A stretch of 64,000 nt of DNA, taken from positions 197,442,353-197,506,352 of the forward strand of contig NC_134568.1 of assembly GCF_050947875.1 (NCBI RefSeq). Reading direction: 5' to 3'. The stretch comes from Dermacentor variabilis (lineage: Eukaryota > Arthropoda > Arachnida > Ixodida > Ixodidae). Below, in pieces: positions 33,028 to 43,900 of this stretch; position 1 is the stretch's first letter; every line of letters begins with the position of its first letter. A model generated the notes under the pieces. That model made no database searches and was not told the origin of the DNA. It saw only the letters and a list, made by a program, of their open reading frames with translations. A program made the translations under genes and the position numbers.

Positions 33028-33995
33028 ACCTACAGGGTGTTTCACGTAAGTGGAACCACATTTCAACTCTCAGAGAAGCGGCTGAGATTGCCCGACGTCG
33101 ACGTAGCAATACTATAGCTTCTGCTATGAAGAACAGTTCTGCTTCCGCCTTATTACCAACACTAGTGCCTTGTAAAGCTGGCGTTGTGGACGCGCTAGGG
33201 GACAGAAGCCGGAAGGCCTGACAGTTCGAATGAATAGCCTGCGCTTGCGTATGTGTCGGCTGCCAAGAAATCGCAGCGTACTGTCCCTGCTCTGACTCGC
33301 AGTACTCCTTATGAAGCGACAGTTGCAGGTGGACAAGTTATACCAGGTGATTTTTTTAGGTAATTTTTTTAAAAAAAATTGCCTGTGCAAAATATAACAA
33401 TTCTAATTCTTTACCTAAATTACTCGATGATGCGGCAGTTACTTCTACAAGAAATAAAAACACTTAATGAGATATTTCACATAATTACGCTAACTAGCGT
33501 TTAAATTAGTTACATTGCAACACATATTTAAATCTGCGAATTATAGCCGGTGAGTTCGCAAGGCGTATTCACTTGGAACGAATTATTTGGACTGCACCAG
33601 TTTTGAGATATTAATTAATATCCGGCGAAATGCATTGGTGTTATAGTTGCTTTTCAGAAAACCCGGTTTTATGCACTGAAGCACGAACGTAACTGGAGCA
33701 CCAACGCATTCCGTCGGACACTTTGAAAATGAATATTCCGAAACTGGTGCAGTCCAGATAATCCGTTCCAAGTGGACACGCCTTGCGAGCTCACCGGCTA
33801 CAATTCGCAGATTTAAATATCACGTAATATAATTAAACTAAAAAGTAATTGGGGCAATCGTGCTAATGAAAAAAAATAGTAAATAATTAGTTGATTAGCT
33901 GTCTTTAGGTTTCATAGAAGCAATGACCACCTCATCGAGTAATTTAGATTAACGGTTAGAATTGCGCTATCTGACACAGGCAATTAAAAAATTTC
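33028..33995. mobile_element. Hairpin DNA element beginning TACAGGGTGTTTCACG
   Basis: The left terminus TACAGGGTGTTTCACGTAAG resembles that of the foldback element at 39089. The core is a long imperfect inverted repeat: 33365-33606 pairs with 33738-33995 around a centre near 33672 (shared blocks such as GGACTGCACCAGTTT and GCCGGTGAG). The matching right terminus was not found, so that end may be deleted or diverged. There is no coding sequence. Confidence 0.6.
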
Positions 33996-34983
33996 GACCT
34001 TCTAAAGAAAGAAAAACACCTGGTGTATCTGTGTAACTGCCATCATGAATGAACGTTGCTCCCTGCGCTTTAAAACAACCAGCACTACTACTTCGGCTCA
34101 AAGTGCTACGCATGTACTCGATACCCTGAGTACAGTGCTGGCATCCATAGAGCGGAGGAAATACCACACAAACTGTCCTCATTTCGTATAGAGAAGATAT
34201 GAATAACAAAACTGTCTCGGCACAAGAAACGATGCGCTTCCTTCTACAGCTGGCCTGTGTGCTGAATAATGGGTTAGTGCATTCAGGATGGACTCACGTT
34301 TGCCGCACTTGATGTCGAAAGCCACGAGACGGCGCCAACAGAGCATGGGCTGTCGCATCGTGCACCGCTTGCCATGCGCTACGGCGCTTTGCACACATCG
34401 CGCTTAAGAATCCGGCTTAAGATACTGGCTGAGCCAGGATCCGTTAGACAACTTCTTGGAAATCTACAGAGAACAACTTTGGAAATGCGCATGCAATTCT
34501 TACACTTACGTGTCACACATGAAAGAAAATGTATCAGTGAAAACCTACTCTTTCGTATGTAGACATCGCTCAAACTATACATGAATAATATGTAAAGAGA
34601 CTGATTACTTCATTTCAAAATGTCACAGGATCAACAATGTATTGGATATAGCTTAATTAATTACAATATGATTTAACTAATTACAAAGTTATTTACGTAT
34701 AAGGCGGAAAAGTAAAATTAATTAATTAATTATGTTAACCAATAACATGCTTTAATTACGTTCTTATTTCATGTTTACATCATTAACATTAATTCAATAA
34801 TTAGGTAATTAATTAGACACATTCAGCTTTTTATATTGCGGCGACAACCGCTGTGTTAGACTGTTAGAAAGAAAGCGACCACCGGAACACCTTTCCTGTA
34901 ATATTGAGAAACGCAGTCGCAACGAGCTGAAAGCAGAGCCTGCGAAGTTTGTAAGTACCCTGGAACATATGCGTTTTGTTGGG
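33996..34983. other. Unassigned AT-rich stretch
   Basis: Several AATTAATT-type runs between 34650 and 34820. No domain-like frame, no clear element ends. Confidence 0.4.
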
Positions 34984-35402
34984 CGAATTGGTTCATGGCT
35001 GAGAAAGAAAAAGAATCAGTAGCGCAAAAGGAACGAGACGAGACGAGAACACAAGACTGGCGCTAACTTCCAACTGTGGTTTATTGAGGAAATACGAATT
35101 TCATACACATCACGAGACCAGTAAACAGGTATCACCTTCACAATAGAGCAGGCGGAAAACCCAGTCACCGAAACCCCCAAAATAACACACCACCGCCACG
35201 CCCCTTTGCGCAACCGTGCATATCTGTGGCAGAGATGAACAAGCAATTTAGAAAGCATAGAACGCCACATTTCTCGCGAGATACTTTGACCTTAGCTGAG
35301 AATGCGCATGCGCTGACGGCCGACTAAAAACTACAGATTCAAGAAGCTACGACTTAAAAATTAAAAGCAACGATAGAAAGACTGCTCGGAAACCCGGCAG
35401 GG
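34984..35402 (+). repeat. Interspersed repeat fragment, unclassified
   Basis: Begins GGCGAATTGGTTCATGGC and includes ACTGGCGCTAACTTCCAACTG, a pattern I associate with common tick repeats. It shares the opening motif style with the repeats at 32478 and 40267. The boundary with RTE copy 4 is at its 3' tail. Confidence 0.35.
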
Positions 35403-37391
35403 ATCATCATCAGCAGAAGCCTGGTTACTCCCACTGCAGGGCAAAGGCCTCTCCCATACTTCTCCAACTACCCCGGTCATGTACTAATTGTGGCCATGTT
35501 GTCCCTGCAAACTTCTTAATCTCATCCGCCCACCTAACTTTCTGCCGTCCCCTGCTACGCTTCCCTTCCCTTGGAATCGAGTCCGTAACCCTTAATGACC
35601 ATCGGTTATCTTCCCTCCTCATTACATGTCCGGCCCATGCCCCATTTCTTTTTCTTGATTTCAACTAAGATGCCATTTACCCGCGTTTGTTCCCTCACCC
35701 AATCTGCTCTTTTCTTATCCCTCAACGTTACACCCATCATTCTTCTTTCTATAGCTCGTTGCGCTGTCCTCAATTTGAGTAGAACCCTTTTAGTAAGCCT
35801 CCAGGTTTCTGCCCCGTAGGTGAGTACTGGTAAGACACAGCTATTATACACTTTTCTCTTGAGGGATAACGGCAACCTACTGTTCATGATCTGAGAATGC
35901 CTGCCAAACGCACCCCAGCCCATTCTTATTCTTCTGATTATTTCCGTCTCATGATCCGGATCCGCCGTCACTACCTGCCCTAAGTAGATGTATTCCCGTA
36001 CCACTTCCTGTGCCTCGCTACCTATTGTAAATAGCTGTTCTCTTCCGAGACTGTTACACATTACTTTAGTTTTCTGCAGATTAATTTTTAGACCCACTCT
36101 TATGCTTTGCCTCTCCAGGTCAGTGAGCATGCATTGCAATCGGTCCCGAGTTACTAAGCAAGGCAATATCATCAGCGAATCTCAAGTTACTAAGGTATTC
36201 TCCATTAACTTTTGTCCCCAATTATTCCCAATCCAGGTCTCTGAATACCTCCTGTAAACACTCTGTGAATAGCATTGGAGAGATCGTATCTCCCTGCCTG
36301 ACGCCTTTCTTTATTGGGATTTTGTTGCTTTCTTTATGGAGGACTACGGTCCCTGTGGAGCCGCTATAGATATGTTTCAGTATTTTTACATACGGCTCGT
36401 CTACACCCTGATTCCGCAATGCCTCCATGACTGCTGAGGTTTCGACAGAATCAAACACTTTCTCGTAATCAATGAAAGCTATATATAAGGGTTGGTTATA
36501 TTCCGCACATTTCTCTATCACTTGATTGATAGTGTGAATATGGTCTATTGTTGAGTAGCCTTTACGGAATCCTGCCTTGTCCTTTGGTTGACAGAAGTCT
36601 AAGGTGTTCCTGATTCCATTTGCGATTACCTTAGTAAATACTTTGTAGGCAACGGACAGTATAGCTGATCGGTCTATAATCTTTTAAGTCTTTGGCGTCC
36701 CCTTTCTTATGGATTAAGATTATGTTAGCGTTCTTCCAAGATTCCGGTACGCTCGAGGTCATGAGGCATTGCGTATACAGGGTGGCCAGTTTCTCTAGAA
36801 CAATCTGCCCACCATCCTTCAACAAATCTGCTGTTACCTGATCCTCCCCAGCTGCCTTCCCCCTTTGCATAGCTCCCAAGGCTTTCTTTACTTCTTCCGC
36901 CGTTACTTGTGGGATTTCAAATTCCTCTAGACTATTCTCTCTTCCATTATCGTCGTGGGTGCCACTGGTACCGTACAAATCTCTATAGAACTCCTCAGCC
37001 ACTTGAACTATCTCATCCATATTAGTAATGATATTGCCGACTTTGTCTCTTAACGCATACATCTGATTCTTGCCAATTCCTAGTTTCTTCTTCACTACTT
37101 TTAGACTTCCTCCGTTCCTGAGAGCATGTTCAATTCTATCCATATTATACTTCCTTATGTCAGCTGTCTTACGCTTGTTGATTAACTTGGAAAGTTCTGC
37201 CAGTTCTACTCTAGCTGTAGGGTTAGAGGCTTTCATACATTGGCGTTTCTTGATCAGATCTTTCGTCTCCTGCGATAGCTTACTGGTATACTGTCTTACG
37301 GAGTTACCACCGACTTCTACTGCACACTCCTTAATGACGCCCATAAGATTGTCGTTAATATCTTCAACACTAAGGTCCTCTTCCTGAGTTA
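35403..37391 (-). pseudogene. RTE-type LINE copy 4, best preserved
   Basis: Minus strand, nearly 2 kb. In order of translation: [13 protein letters not shown] near 37370, [61 protein letters not shown] (frameshift near 36670), then GVRQGDTISPMLFT. FADD is near 36168-36179 (second frameshift), followed by LPVLTYGAETW and WAGHVMRREDNRW at the C-terminus. The endonuclease is missing (5' truncation). The 3' tail is (GAT)n at 35404-35416. GGCAGG at each edge may be a target duplication. It is the reference that shows what was interrupted in copy 1. Confidence 0.9.
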
Positions 37392-38414
37392 GGCAGGAAT
37401 AAGAGAGAGCATAACAAAACAAAATGGAAACACCTACCCATAAAACAAAACAACTTTTCTACCTATTCGATAAAGAACAAATAACTTCTTTGCATTCAAT
37501 GCAGCCAACGCAAACACAACTGTTCTCCGCAGCCAAAATTCAAGTTTAAATCAGATCTTCAGTCATGCTGTAATGTGTGCGCCATTGTTTAAGACAAAGT
37601 ATATTAAAAGAACAGCATAGTCCCTGACACTGCATGACGTAAACGTAGCATTGAACACTGGAACGCTTTCTTTTTTCGTTTCTTTTGAGAGTTTAAAGCC
37701 GATGGCTTAGTTATTTCACTTGGTGGATGCCTTTACAATACAGTCATCCTAGTATATAGTACGTTTGCAACGCCAAAAAATTATCACGTTTCGGAAATGT
37801 GTAAAGCACCTTGATGAATATGGATCGAAACTTGGAGAGCTATCGTTTTTTTAGGAAGTAACCGCATATATATATATTTTCTATTGGCGTTGGCTGCGGA
37901 CGCTCATAAATCACTCTGTTGTTAAGCTTACATCACAAGAACGGACCCAGGTGTTCTAACGTCCACCACTCCGATTCCGCTACTCCTGTGCCTTTCACCC
38001 ATATGACTTCACTCAAGTGGTTATCACAGTTCTAGTTTCCCTTTTTTTTAGGTAAACATGTTTCATCATCATCATGACCGTGGAAGCGAATAAGGCGCGA
38101 ACTTTTACGGTGAAGTTGTTATGGCGAATAACCGCTAGAAACATAAACGTTAACACTCAAAGTGTTACCACTGAAAGTGCAACATTGAAGCTCCGTGTAC
38201 ATCCGAATAATTAAAGTATCCACACTCAGTACCAGCGTTCGTACCAAACCGTCCAAACGTACTCAGAAAATGAATGCTTGAATGCGTCGTTTGAGCTACC
38301 GAAACTGCGCAAACTGTTTTGGTTGTCGCGCTGCTTCAGTTGTGAGTGAGTTCTATCACAGTGGGCAACGGATATATAATGTTTATTGAGGCAGTGTGCT
38401 GGACAGGCTCTCAC
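37392..38414. other. Intron 2 of the Sel1-like gene, unassigned part
   Basis: Includes a short (TA)n at about 37867-37877 and an ATC run near 38065. No element ends or coding pattern recognised. Confidence 0.4.
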
Positions 38415-38589
38415 CATGCAGGTACTTGTGCGCGACCACGTGCTGGGCATGCGCGTGTCCAACATGGGCGTAAGCGTGGTTCAAGTGAAAGTGCACCGCC
38501 TCCTGGTGGTAATAGCCCAAGTAAACGAGCACGAACACCACCGCCGCCCCCAGCACCTGCGACGGCCAAGGGAGAAGAGGGGAATGTTC
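38415..38589 (-). CDS. Sel1-like repeat protein gene, exon 2 (TM helix and first repeat)
   Basis: The acceptor TAGATTTTTTGCAG ends at 38590; the donor is CATG|GTGAGA (GT at 38413-38414). The 175-bp exon enters in phase 0 and leaves one base (G), as exon 3 requires. It encodes PWPSQVLGAAVVFVLVYLGY, a 17-19 residue hydrophobic helix at residues 59-75. A His-rich first Sel1-like helix pair follows, ending AQHVVAHKYLHG. The G/C-rich third codon positions differ from the AT-rich surroundings. The protein may be membrane-anchored with its repeats on one side. Residues 49-106. Confidence 0.8.
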
Positions 38590-39088
38590 CTGCAAAAAAT
38601 CTAGTTGGTAGGTTCTTTTTTTTTTTTTGGTCCCTCAAGTCGTCTGTCGTCCCACCTGCACAAGCTCTGATCTAGCCTTGGAACTACCTCTCAATCCTTC
38701 CAGAATACGTGCTAACGCTTCCTTCGTATACTTCCTGCTGATCAAGCGGCCCTTTAGGCACTGTGTAGACAAATTATCAAGACTTGTGTTGGTCTTGTTC
38801 GCGCCAGAGCAATACAATATTGGTCGTATTGCAGCTTTTCAAAACGTGTTCTTAGGCTATAGCCTGAGATATAACAAAATACAGCAATCATTGCTGCATT
38901 ATCTGATTCTTCAGATCAATATGTGAGGACTACACTGTATGGTCATTGCATGCGTAAGTTGACATGTGGCACCGCATGCACGCATAGTAGTTCTACAGCA
39001 CTGCTGCTAAAACTCGTATATTTTACGATTGAAGGCACTGTTCTTTAAACGCCTCTGCATACTGATATTACCAGTAGAACTAACAGTA
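38590..39088. other. Intron 1 of the Sel1-like gene next to exon 2
   Basis: Holds the polypyrimidine tract of the exon 2 acceptor. No repeat or gene recognised in the rest. Confidence 0.4.
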
Positions 39089-39733
39089 TACAGGGTGCCC
39101 CACGTAACCTGAGCCAAGATTTTAAAAATGAAAGGCACGTTGGAAGGGAATGGAACAGAATGCATACTATTTGCAATAGCCTATAGTAACTTGGGCAATT
39201 TATTGTTTTCCCCATAAATCACTAATTAATTAAGTTTAATTGCCCAACTTTTTTAATTATTGGCTGAGGACCCCATGTATGAGACGCAGATTTGTAGAGC
39301 ACCTTCAGAAACCACCGATCGAGTTGCTTCCTGTGCGATACGTCTCACGTAGTCCTTTTTTTTCGGATCGCAAAGAAAGTCCGCGAAATATGAAAAAATC
39401 CACGTGATGGAGCGCTTGCGCAGTGGTATCGTGCTGCTCTCAAGCGTGCGTTCGGTGAACAAGGTCGGCTGCATCGTGACTGGCGACGATGAGGCGGCAG
39501 GGTGTTATGATGGTTGTAGGCGGCTGGGCCGGCGGCTCCCGTCGGATGACGGCGTAAATGCATGCTGCTGGCCCAGCGCTGCTGAGTAGATGAAGAACGC
39601 CCCGCCGCTTCCCTGTCGCTAGTCACGATGCAGTCGACCATCTTCACCGAATGCACGCTTGTGAGCAGCACGATACCAGCGCGCAAGCGCTCCGTCACGT
39701 GGATTTTTTTCATATTTCGCGGGCTTTCTTTGA

Positions 39734-41577
39734 AATATACCTATACCATATACGCCGATGACATTACAATCTGGGCTGCAAAGGGCAGTGACGGCCAAAT
39801 CGAAACTGCCCTACAAGACACCATTGACGTCGTAGTTTTAAAATTATCTTGAAGGCACGGTACTCCGCTGTTCCCATGAAAAGTCGGAGCTTCTCCTATA
39901 CCGCCCCACACTCCGTGGACGCCCCCCACGGGGCTCCACGAATAAACGCCAGTACGAGGAAATAGAGCTCAACCTGAGGGATGGCAGACCCATACCCGTG
40001 GTCCCTAGCATCCGCGTTCTTGGTATGACCATAGAAGCAAACGGAGCTAACTCTACGGCTATCTCCAAGATGCTTCGACAGACCGCTAATACATCTAGAC
40101 TGCTGAAACGAGTGACCAACCGACAAGGGGGTATGAAGGAAGAAAGCCTCATCGGCCTTGTCCAATCTTTTATCATCTGTCACATTACTTACGTTGCGCT
40201 CTTTCTCAACTGGTACAAAGCTGTAAAGACTAAACTGGACATCATCATCACAGAAGCCTATAAGCATGAACGAAAAAGCCAGTCAAAAACACAAAGGACA
40301 CGAGGAGAGGTTCACACCACAACGACTACCTCTTGTCCTTTGTGTTTTTGACTGGCTTTTTCGTTCAAGTATGTACCAACTGGCCCAGATTTCAACCCTT
40401 CTGCCTATAAGCAGGCCTTAGGACTACCCAACCACACCATCACGGAGCTTCTACTACAATTAGGTATCCACAACACGCTAGACGAGTTAATCGAAGCCCA
40501 ACGTCGATCTCAACTAGAGCGGCTTACCCTCACGGAAACGGGCCGCAGCATTCTAACCAAGCTTGATATAACCTACCACCGTCAACATGGAGACAAACAC
40601 CCAATACCACGCGACATTCAGCAATGGACACACGCCGACCCTATTCCGAAAAACATGCACCCAGACCACAACAAAGAACGCAGGAAGGCACGAGCTACCT
40701 CCCTCATCAAAGCTTATGCCAACACTGCGGGCGTCACCTTCGTCGACGCAGCTGAGTACCAAGATGGACGGCGCTTTGCGGCGGTTACAACAGCAGGCGG
40801 CTTGCTCCGACATGCTGCCAGCATCGTTACCCAAAATGCCGAGATGGCCGAGGAAGTGGCCATCGCCCTGGTCACTCTTGACCCAGCCTGTCACACCATA
40901 CTGAGCGATTCTCGCGCAGCAATCAACAACTACATCAAGGGTCGTATTTCTCAGCAATCACTCCGTATCTTACAAGCCCCGCATTCGTCTGAAAATCAAA
41001 TCACCCTCGTCTGGATCCCAGCACACGCCGGCGTTGTCCACCCACACCTCACCAACCTCAACGAGGTTACACACTCCGTAGCACGAGGACTAGTCAGCCG
41101 TGCCGGAGACGGTGCAGGTGCACCCGCAGGACGCGACCGCCTTACTAGATACAACGACCTTGTGAAGTCATTTTACCTCGCACGAAGAACCTTCACCACC
41201 CCTCACCGCAAGTTAAACAGAGCACAGGCAACCACTTTTCGCCTGTTACAGACGAATACATACCCCTCCCTCACACGCTATCACACCATATACCCCGACA
41301 TCTACCCGAGCCAGACGTGCAAGGTCTGTAAAACTGAATCAGCAACACTCCCCCACATGCTATGGGAGTGCAAACATCAACACCCAGACCTTAATGCTGT
41401 GACCCTCTCGTCGAGATGGCACGCCGCCCTGCGCAGCTCCCATCTCGACGACCAACTCTGGGCGACCCAGCAGGCCTACGAAGCGGCGAAGAGGCAAGAC
41501 CTCGACGTCCCATCATGGGAGGCCTAGGCCCAGCCGACTGAACTGCTGGTGCTCATTAAAGTTCACTCTCTCTCTCT
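39734..41577 (+). pseudogene. I-group LINE (third family), 5' truncated at the RT palm
   Basis: Starts at IYADDITIWAAKGSDGQIE, so the endonuclease and the first half of RT are missing. The thumb region (IRVLGMTIEANG, LLKRVTNRQGGM) follows after one frameshift. It is split by a 136-bp insertion (40267-40402). From about 40655 to 41527 it is open for 290 codons: RNase H (TFVDAAEY, AEEVAIALVTL, ILSDSRAAINNY, LVWIPAHAG) and a C-terminal knuckle (CKVCKTESATLPHMLWEC). The stop is at 41525-41527. The 3' end is ATTAAAG followed by a (CT)n tail to 41577. Confidence 0.88.
40267..40402. mobile_element. 136-bp snapback insertion with 11-bp target duplication
   Basis: GCCTATAAGCA at 40256-40266 is repeated at 40403-40413, and removing the insert restores the LINE frame (EAYKQALGLPNH). 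The insert opens with a perfect 34-bp inverted repeat (40267-40300 against 40334-40367), then a GTATGTACCAACTGGCCCAG segment. The inverse of that segment starts the repeat at 32478. An 11-bp duplication suggests LINE-mediated insertion of a self-primed (snapback) cDNA. Confidence 0.8.
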
Positions 41578-42118
41578 ACGTGAGACGTATCGTACAGGAA
41601 ACAACTCGATCGGTGGTTTCTGAAGGCACTCTACAGTTATACCTATCAGACTTGGGGTCCTCAGCCAATAAATAAAAAAGTTGGGTAATTAGACTTAATC
41701 GATTAGTGAGTTATGCGGAAAACAAAAAAAATTCCTCAGTTACTATAGGCCAGTGCGAATAGTATGCGTTTGGTTTAATTCGCTTCCGACGCGCCTTTCA
41801 TTTTTTAAATCTTGGCTCAGGTTACGTGGGGCACCCTGTATATAGGGGCACATGAAGGATGCACATTGAATAAAACGCAAGTACTGATGCCATTCATGGG
41901 GTGCTCGTGATACACACAACCTTTTATTAAAGAGATCCAAAAACAAGTGTGCAAAACGAAACTTTATTTCATAAATAAATGCAGTTACAGTATGCTTGCT
42001 TCACATAATGTGGGAGAGCGCTCGAATAACTCATATACAGTTATTTGTATGCAAATGAGCTAAGAGTGTAATCAAGAGACCAATTAAGAGGATCACAGTC
42101 AAGCGCCACGTCTTATGC

Positions 42119-42388
42119 GTCAATGTTACGGAAACCCACAAAACAGGCAGAAAGTAATACACCAGAAAGATCCAATGTTCGCACACATTATTCTCAGCGA
42201 CCTTACGCGCCTACTGCAGCAGTAATGCCAGTTAATAGCGACCATACCACCTCATCGGTGGCGCAACTTATTTTGCCAATGCTTATCGCAGGTCTTAAGG
42301 CAATCCGGTCTGGTCTGTCGGACGTAAACAACGTACCAGAAGTGAAAGCCGTGTTGCCTCTGGAAGCACTACTGTGTCAAAAATCTGG
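42119..42388 (+). pseudogene. I-group LINE copy 2, ORF1 C-terminal part
   Basis: Reads PTKQAESNTPERSNVRTHYS and later SSVAQLILPMLIAGLKAIRS and LPLEALL. It aligns by eye with the C-terminal third of ORF1 in copy 1 (VAQMILPMLFTALRAI). The zinc knuckles are missing, so the copy is 5' truncated. A solo LTR interrupts it at 42389. Confidence 0.75.
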
Positions 42389-43112
42389 TGTTAGGAATGG
42401 CCTGCCAGGGTGGCAAAGTGCAAGTTACTTCAGCCCGCTGCACGTGTTTCGATCCAAACGGGGTGGTGGCGCACTTCAGAGAACTGCGGATAACCGGCAG
42501 CCACGCGGCGAGGGGTCAGCTCAGGGGAGTTCTCGAGGGGAGGTAATTGGCGGAACCTCCACATGCGCTTTTCGACACACCAGACGACGTGCAGCGGAGG
42601 AGGCCGCTGTGCGAGGTCCGCTCTGGAATTTAGAGACGCCGGCTGGGGTCGGGCGTGACCACCTGCCTACGGGGACGCGGGACAATGGATACCACGACGA
42701 CCGCGCTGCAAAGGTCGTCTGCCCTCGGAGAGAGCACTGAAACCTGTGCGGCATGTGTGTGTGTAAAACCCATACCCCCTTCTCACGAAGGCGACCCGGG
42801 GACTTTCTACGATGACGTCGAACGCCTGACGTCGAACGCTGACGCCGAACGATGACGTCGAACGGAGTGGTCATAAGCAGCTGTTGTCGGCTGCTAGTGT
42901 GTGCTCGTCGTCGTGCTCTGTGCTCGAAATGTACTCGTGAGCTGTGTGCTCGTTTGCTGTATGCTTCGTCTTGCGGGCTCCGTTTGGGAGTCACGCTAGA
43001 CTGTGTAAATGTATCCCATGTTCAAATGTAAATACTGTAAATAAATCCTGCTCGCCTAAGTCCCGACAAAGAGTCAAGTTCATCCCTACGACTACGACTG
43101 CAAAATCTTACA
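42389..43112 (+). mobile_element. Solo LTR (about 724 bp) in LINE copy 2
   Basis: Begins TGTTAGGAATGG and ends AAATCTTACA. AATAAA is at 43040-43045 within CTGTAAATAAATCC, much like the CTGTAAATAATGTAAATAAACC of the LTR at 12871-13320, so the two LTR families are related. A single copy with no internal region indicates a solo LTR. The target duplication is imperfect (CTGG against GTGG). LINE coding runs up to both edges. Confidence 0.68.
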
Positions 43113-43900
43113 GTGGGTAAAACCTGTGGCAAGCAATATGTGAATAACCGCTGCAAAAATTGTCTCCATATTTCAGTGGAATGCCAACAGTCTTCGAAGG
43201 AAATGTGCTGACTTTCGTAAACTGCTCGTACATTACAACATTCCAATACTTTCCATTCAAGAGGCGGGAATCAGTGGATGATTTTCGCCTCTAGAATTAT
43301 GTGATATGCAAGACGTCTTGTCAAGGTGCTGTTAGCAGAGTGCTCCTGTGCGTCAGAAAGCACATACCATCTTATCGAATTCAGTCCAGTGATTCAGACT
43401 TTCCGCAATTCATCGCATGCAACGTATCCTTTGGTAAGCTGTGCACAACAGCGATTAATCTATATCTACAACCTTCAGACCGTATTTCAGTGGAAACGCC
43501 AGTGGATATCTTCAAAACAGCTCATTCTAATGTATTTATCCGTGGAGACTTCAATGCACACAACATTATCTGGGGCAGTGATCGTTGTGATGCACGTGGT
43601 AATGCTATTAATTACGCCATAGATAAACGCAACTTGACTGTTTTAAACGCTGGATCTCCAACATTTATTCGTGGATATGATTATTCAAACTACATAGATG
43701 TAACCCTGTTTTCACAAGATCTAGTGAATGGTGTGGCATGGACAACGGATGTGGAAACGCGCGGAAGTGATCGTTTTCCCATCCTTGTGAATCACCCTAG
43801 CATGCGCAATGATATAAGGTGTTACAGCAGACTAACCAACTTGAAAGCTTTTTGGTACCGCCTAACGGATCAAATTAATCAACATACAACGCTTTAAAGA
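43113..43900 (+). pseudogene. I-group LINE copy 2, endonuclease
   Basis: ORF2 starts near 43171 with FQWNANSLRRKCADFRKLL and IPILSIQEAGI, followed by a stop. From 43301 to 43897 it is open for 198 codons: FIRGDFNAHNIIWG (catalytic Asp and Asn, about 43539-43580), YIDVTLFS and GSDRFPI (the SDH triad, His to Arg). The order and motif set are those of APE-type LINE endonucleases. It is the same family as copy 1 at 9211-10962. Confidence 0.86.

Larger units (their letters stand above)
39089..41840. mobile_element. Foldback DNA element (CAGGGTGCCCCACG ends) with a LINE inside
   Basis: The ends TACAGGGTGCCCCACG (from 39089) and its inverse (to 41840) lie in a TA context. Outer arms 39089-39366 and 41578-41840 are inverted repeats along their whole length. 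Inner arms 39369-39506 and 39598-39733 are also inverse. Without the LINE (39734-41577) the element would be about 0.93 kb and nearly one long hairpin with a loop of about 90 bp. No transposase was seen; it is likely a non-autonomous or MITE-type foldback. Confidence 0.8.
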
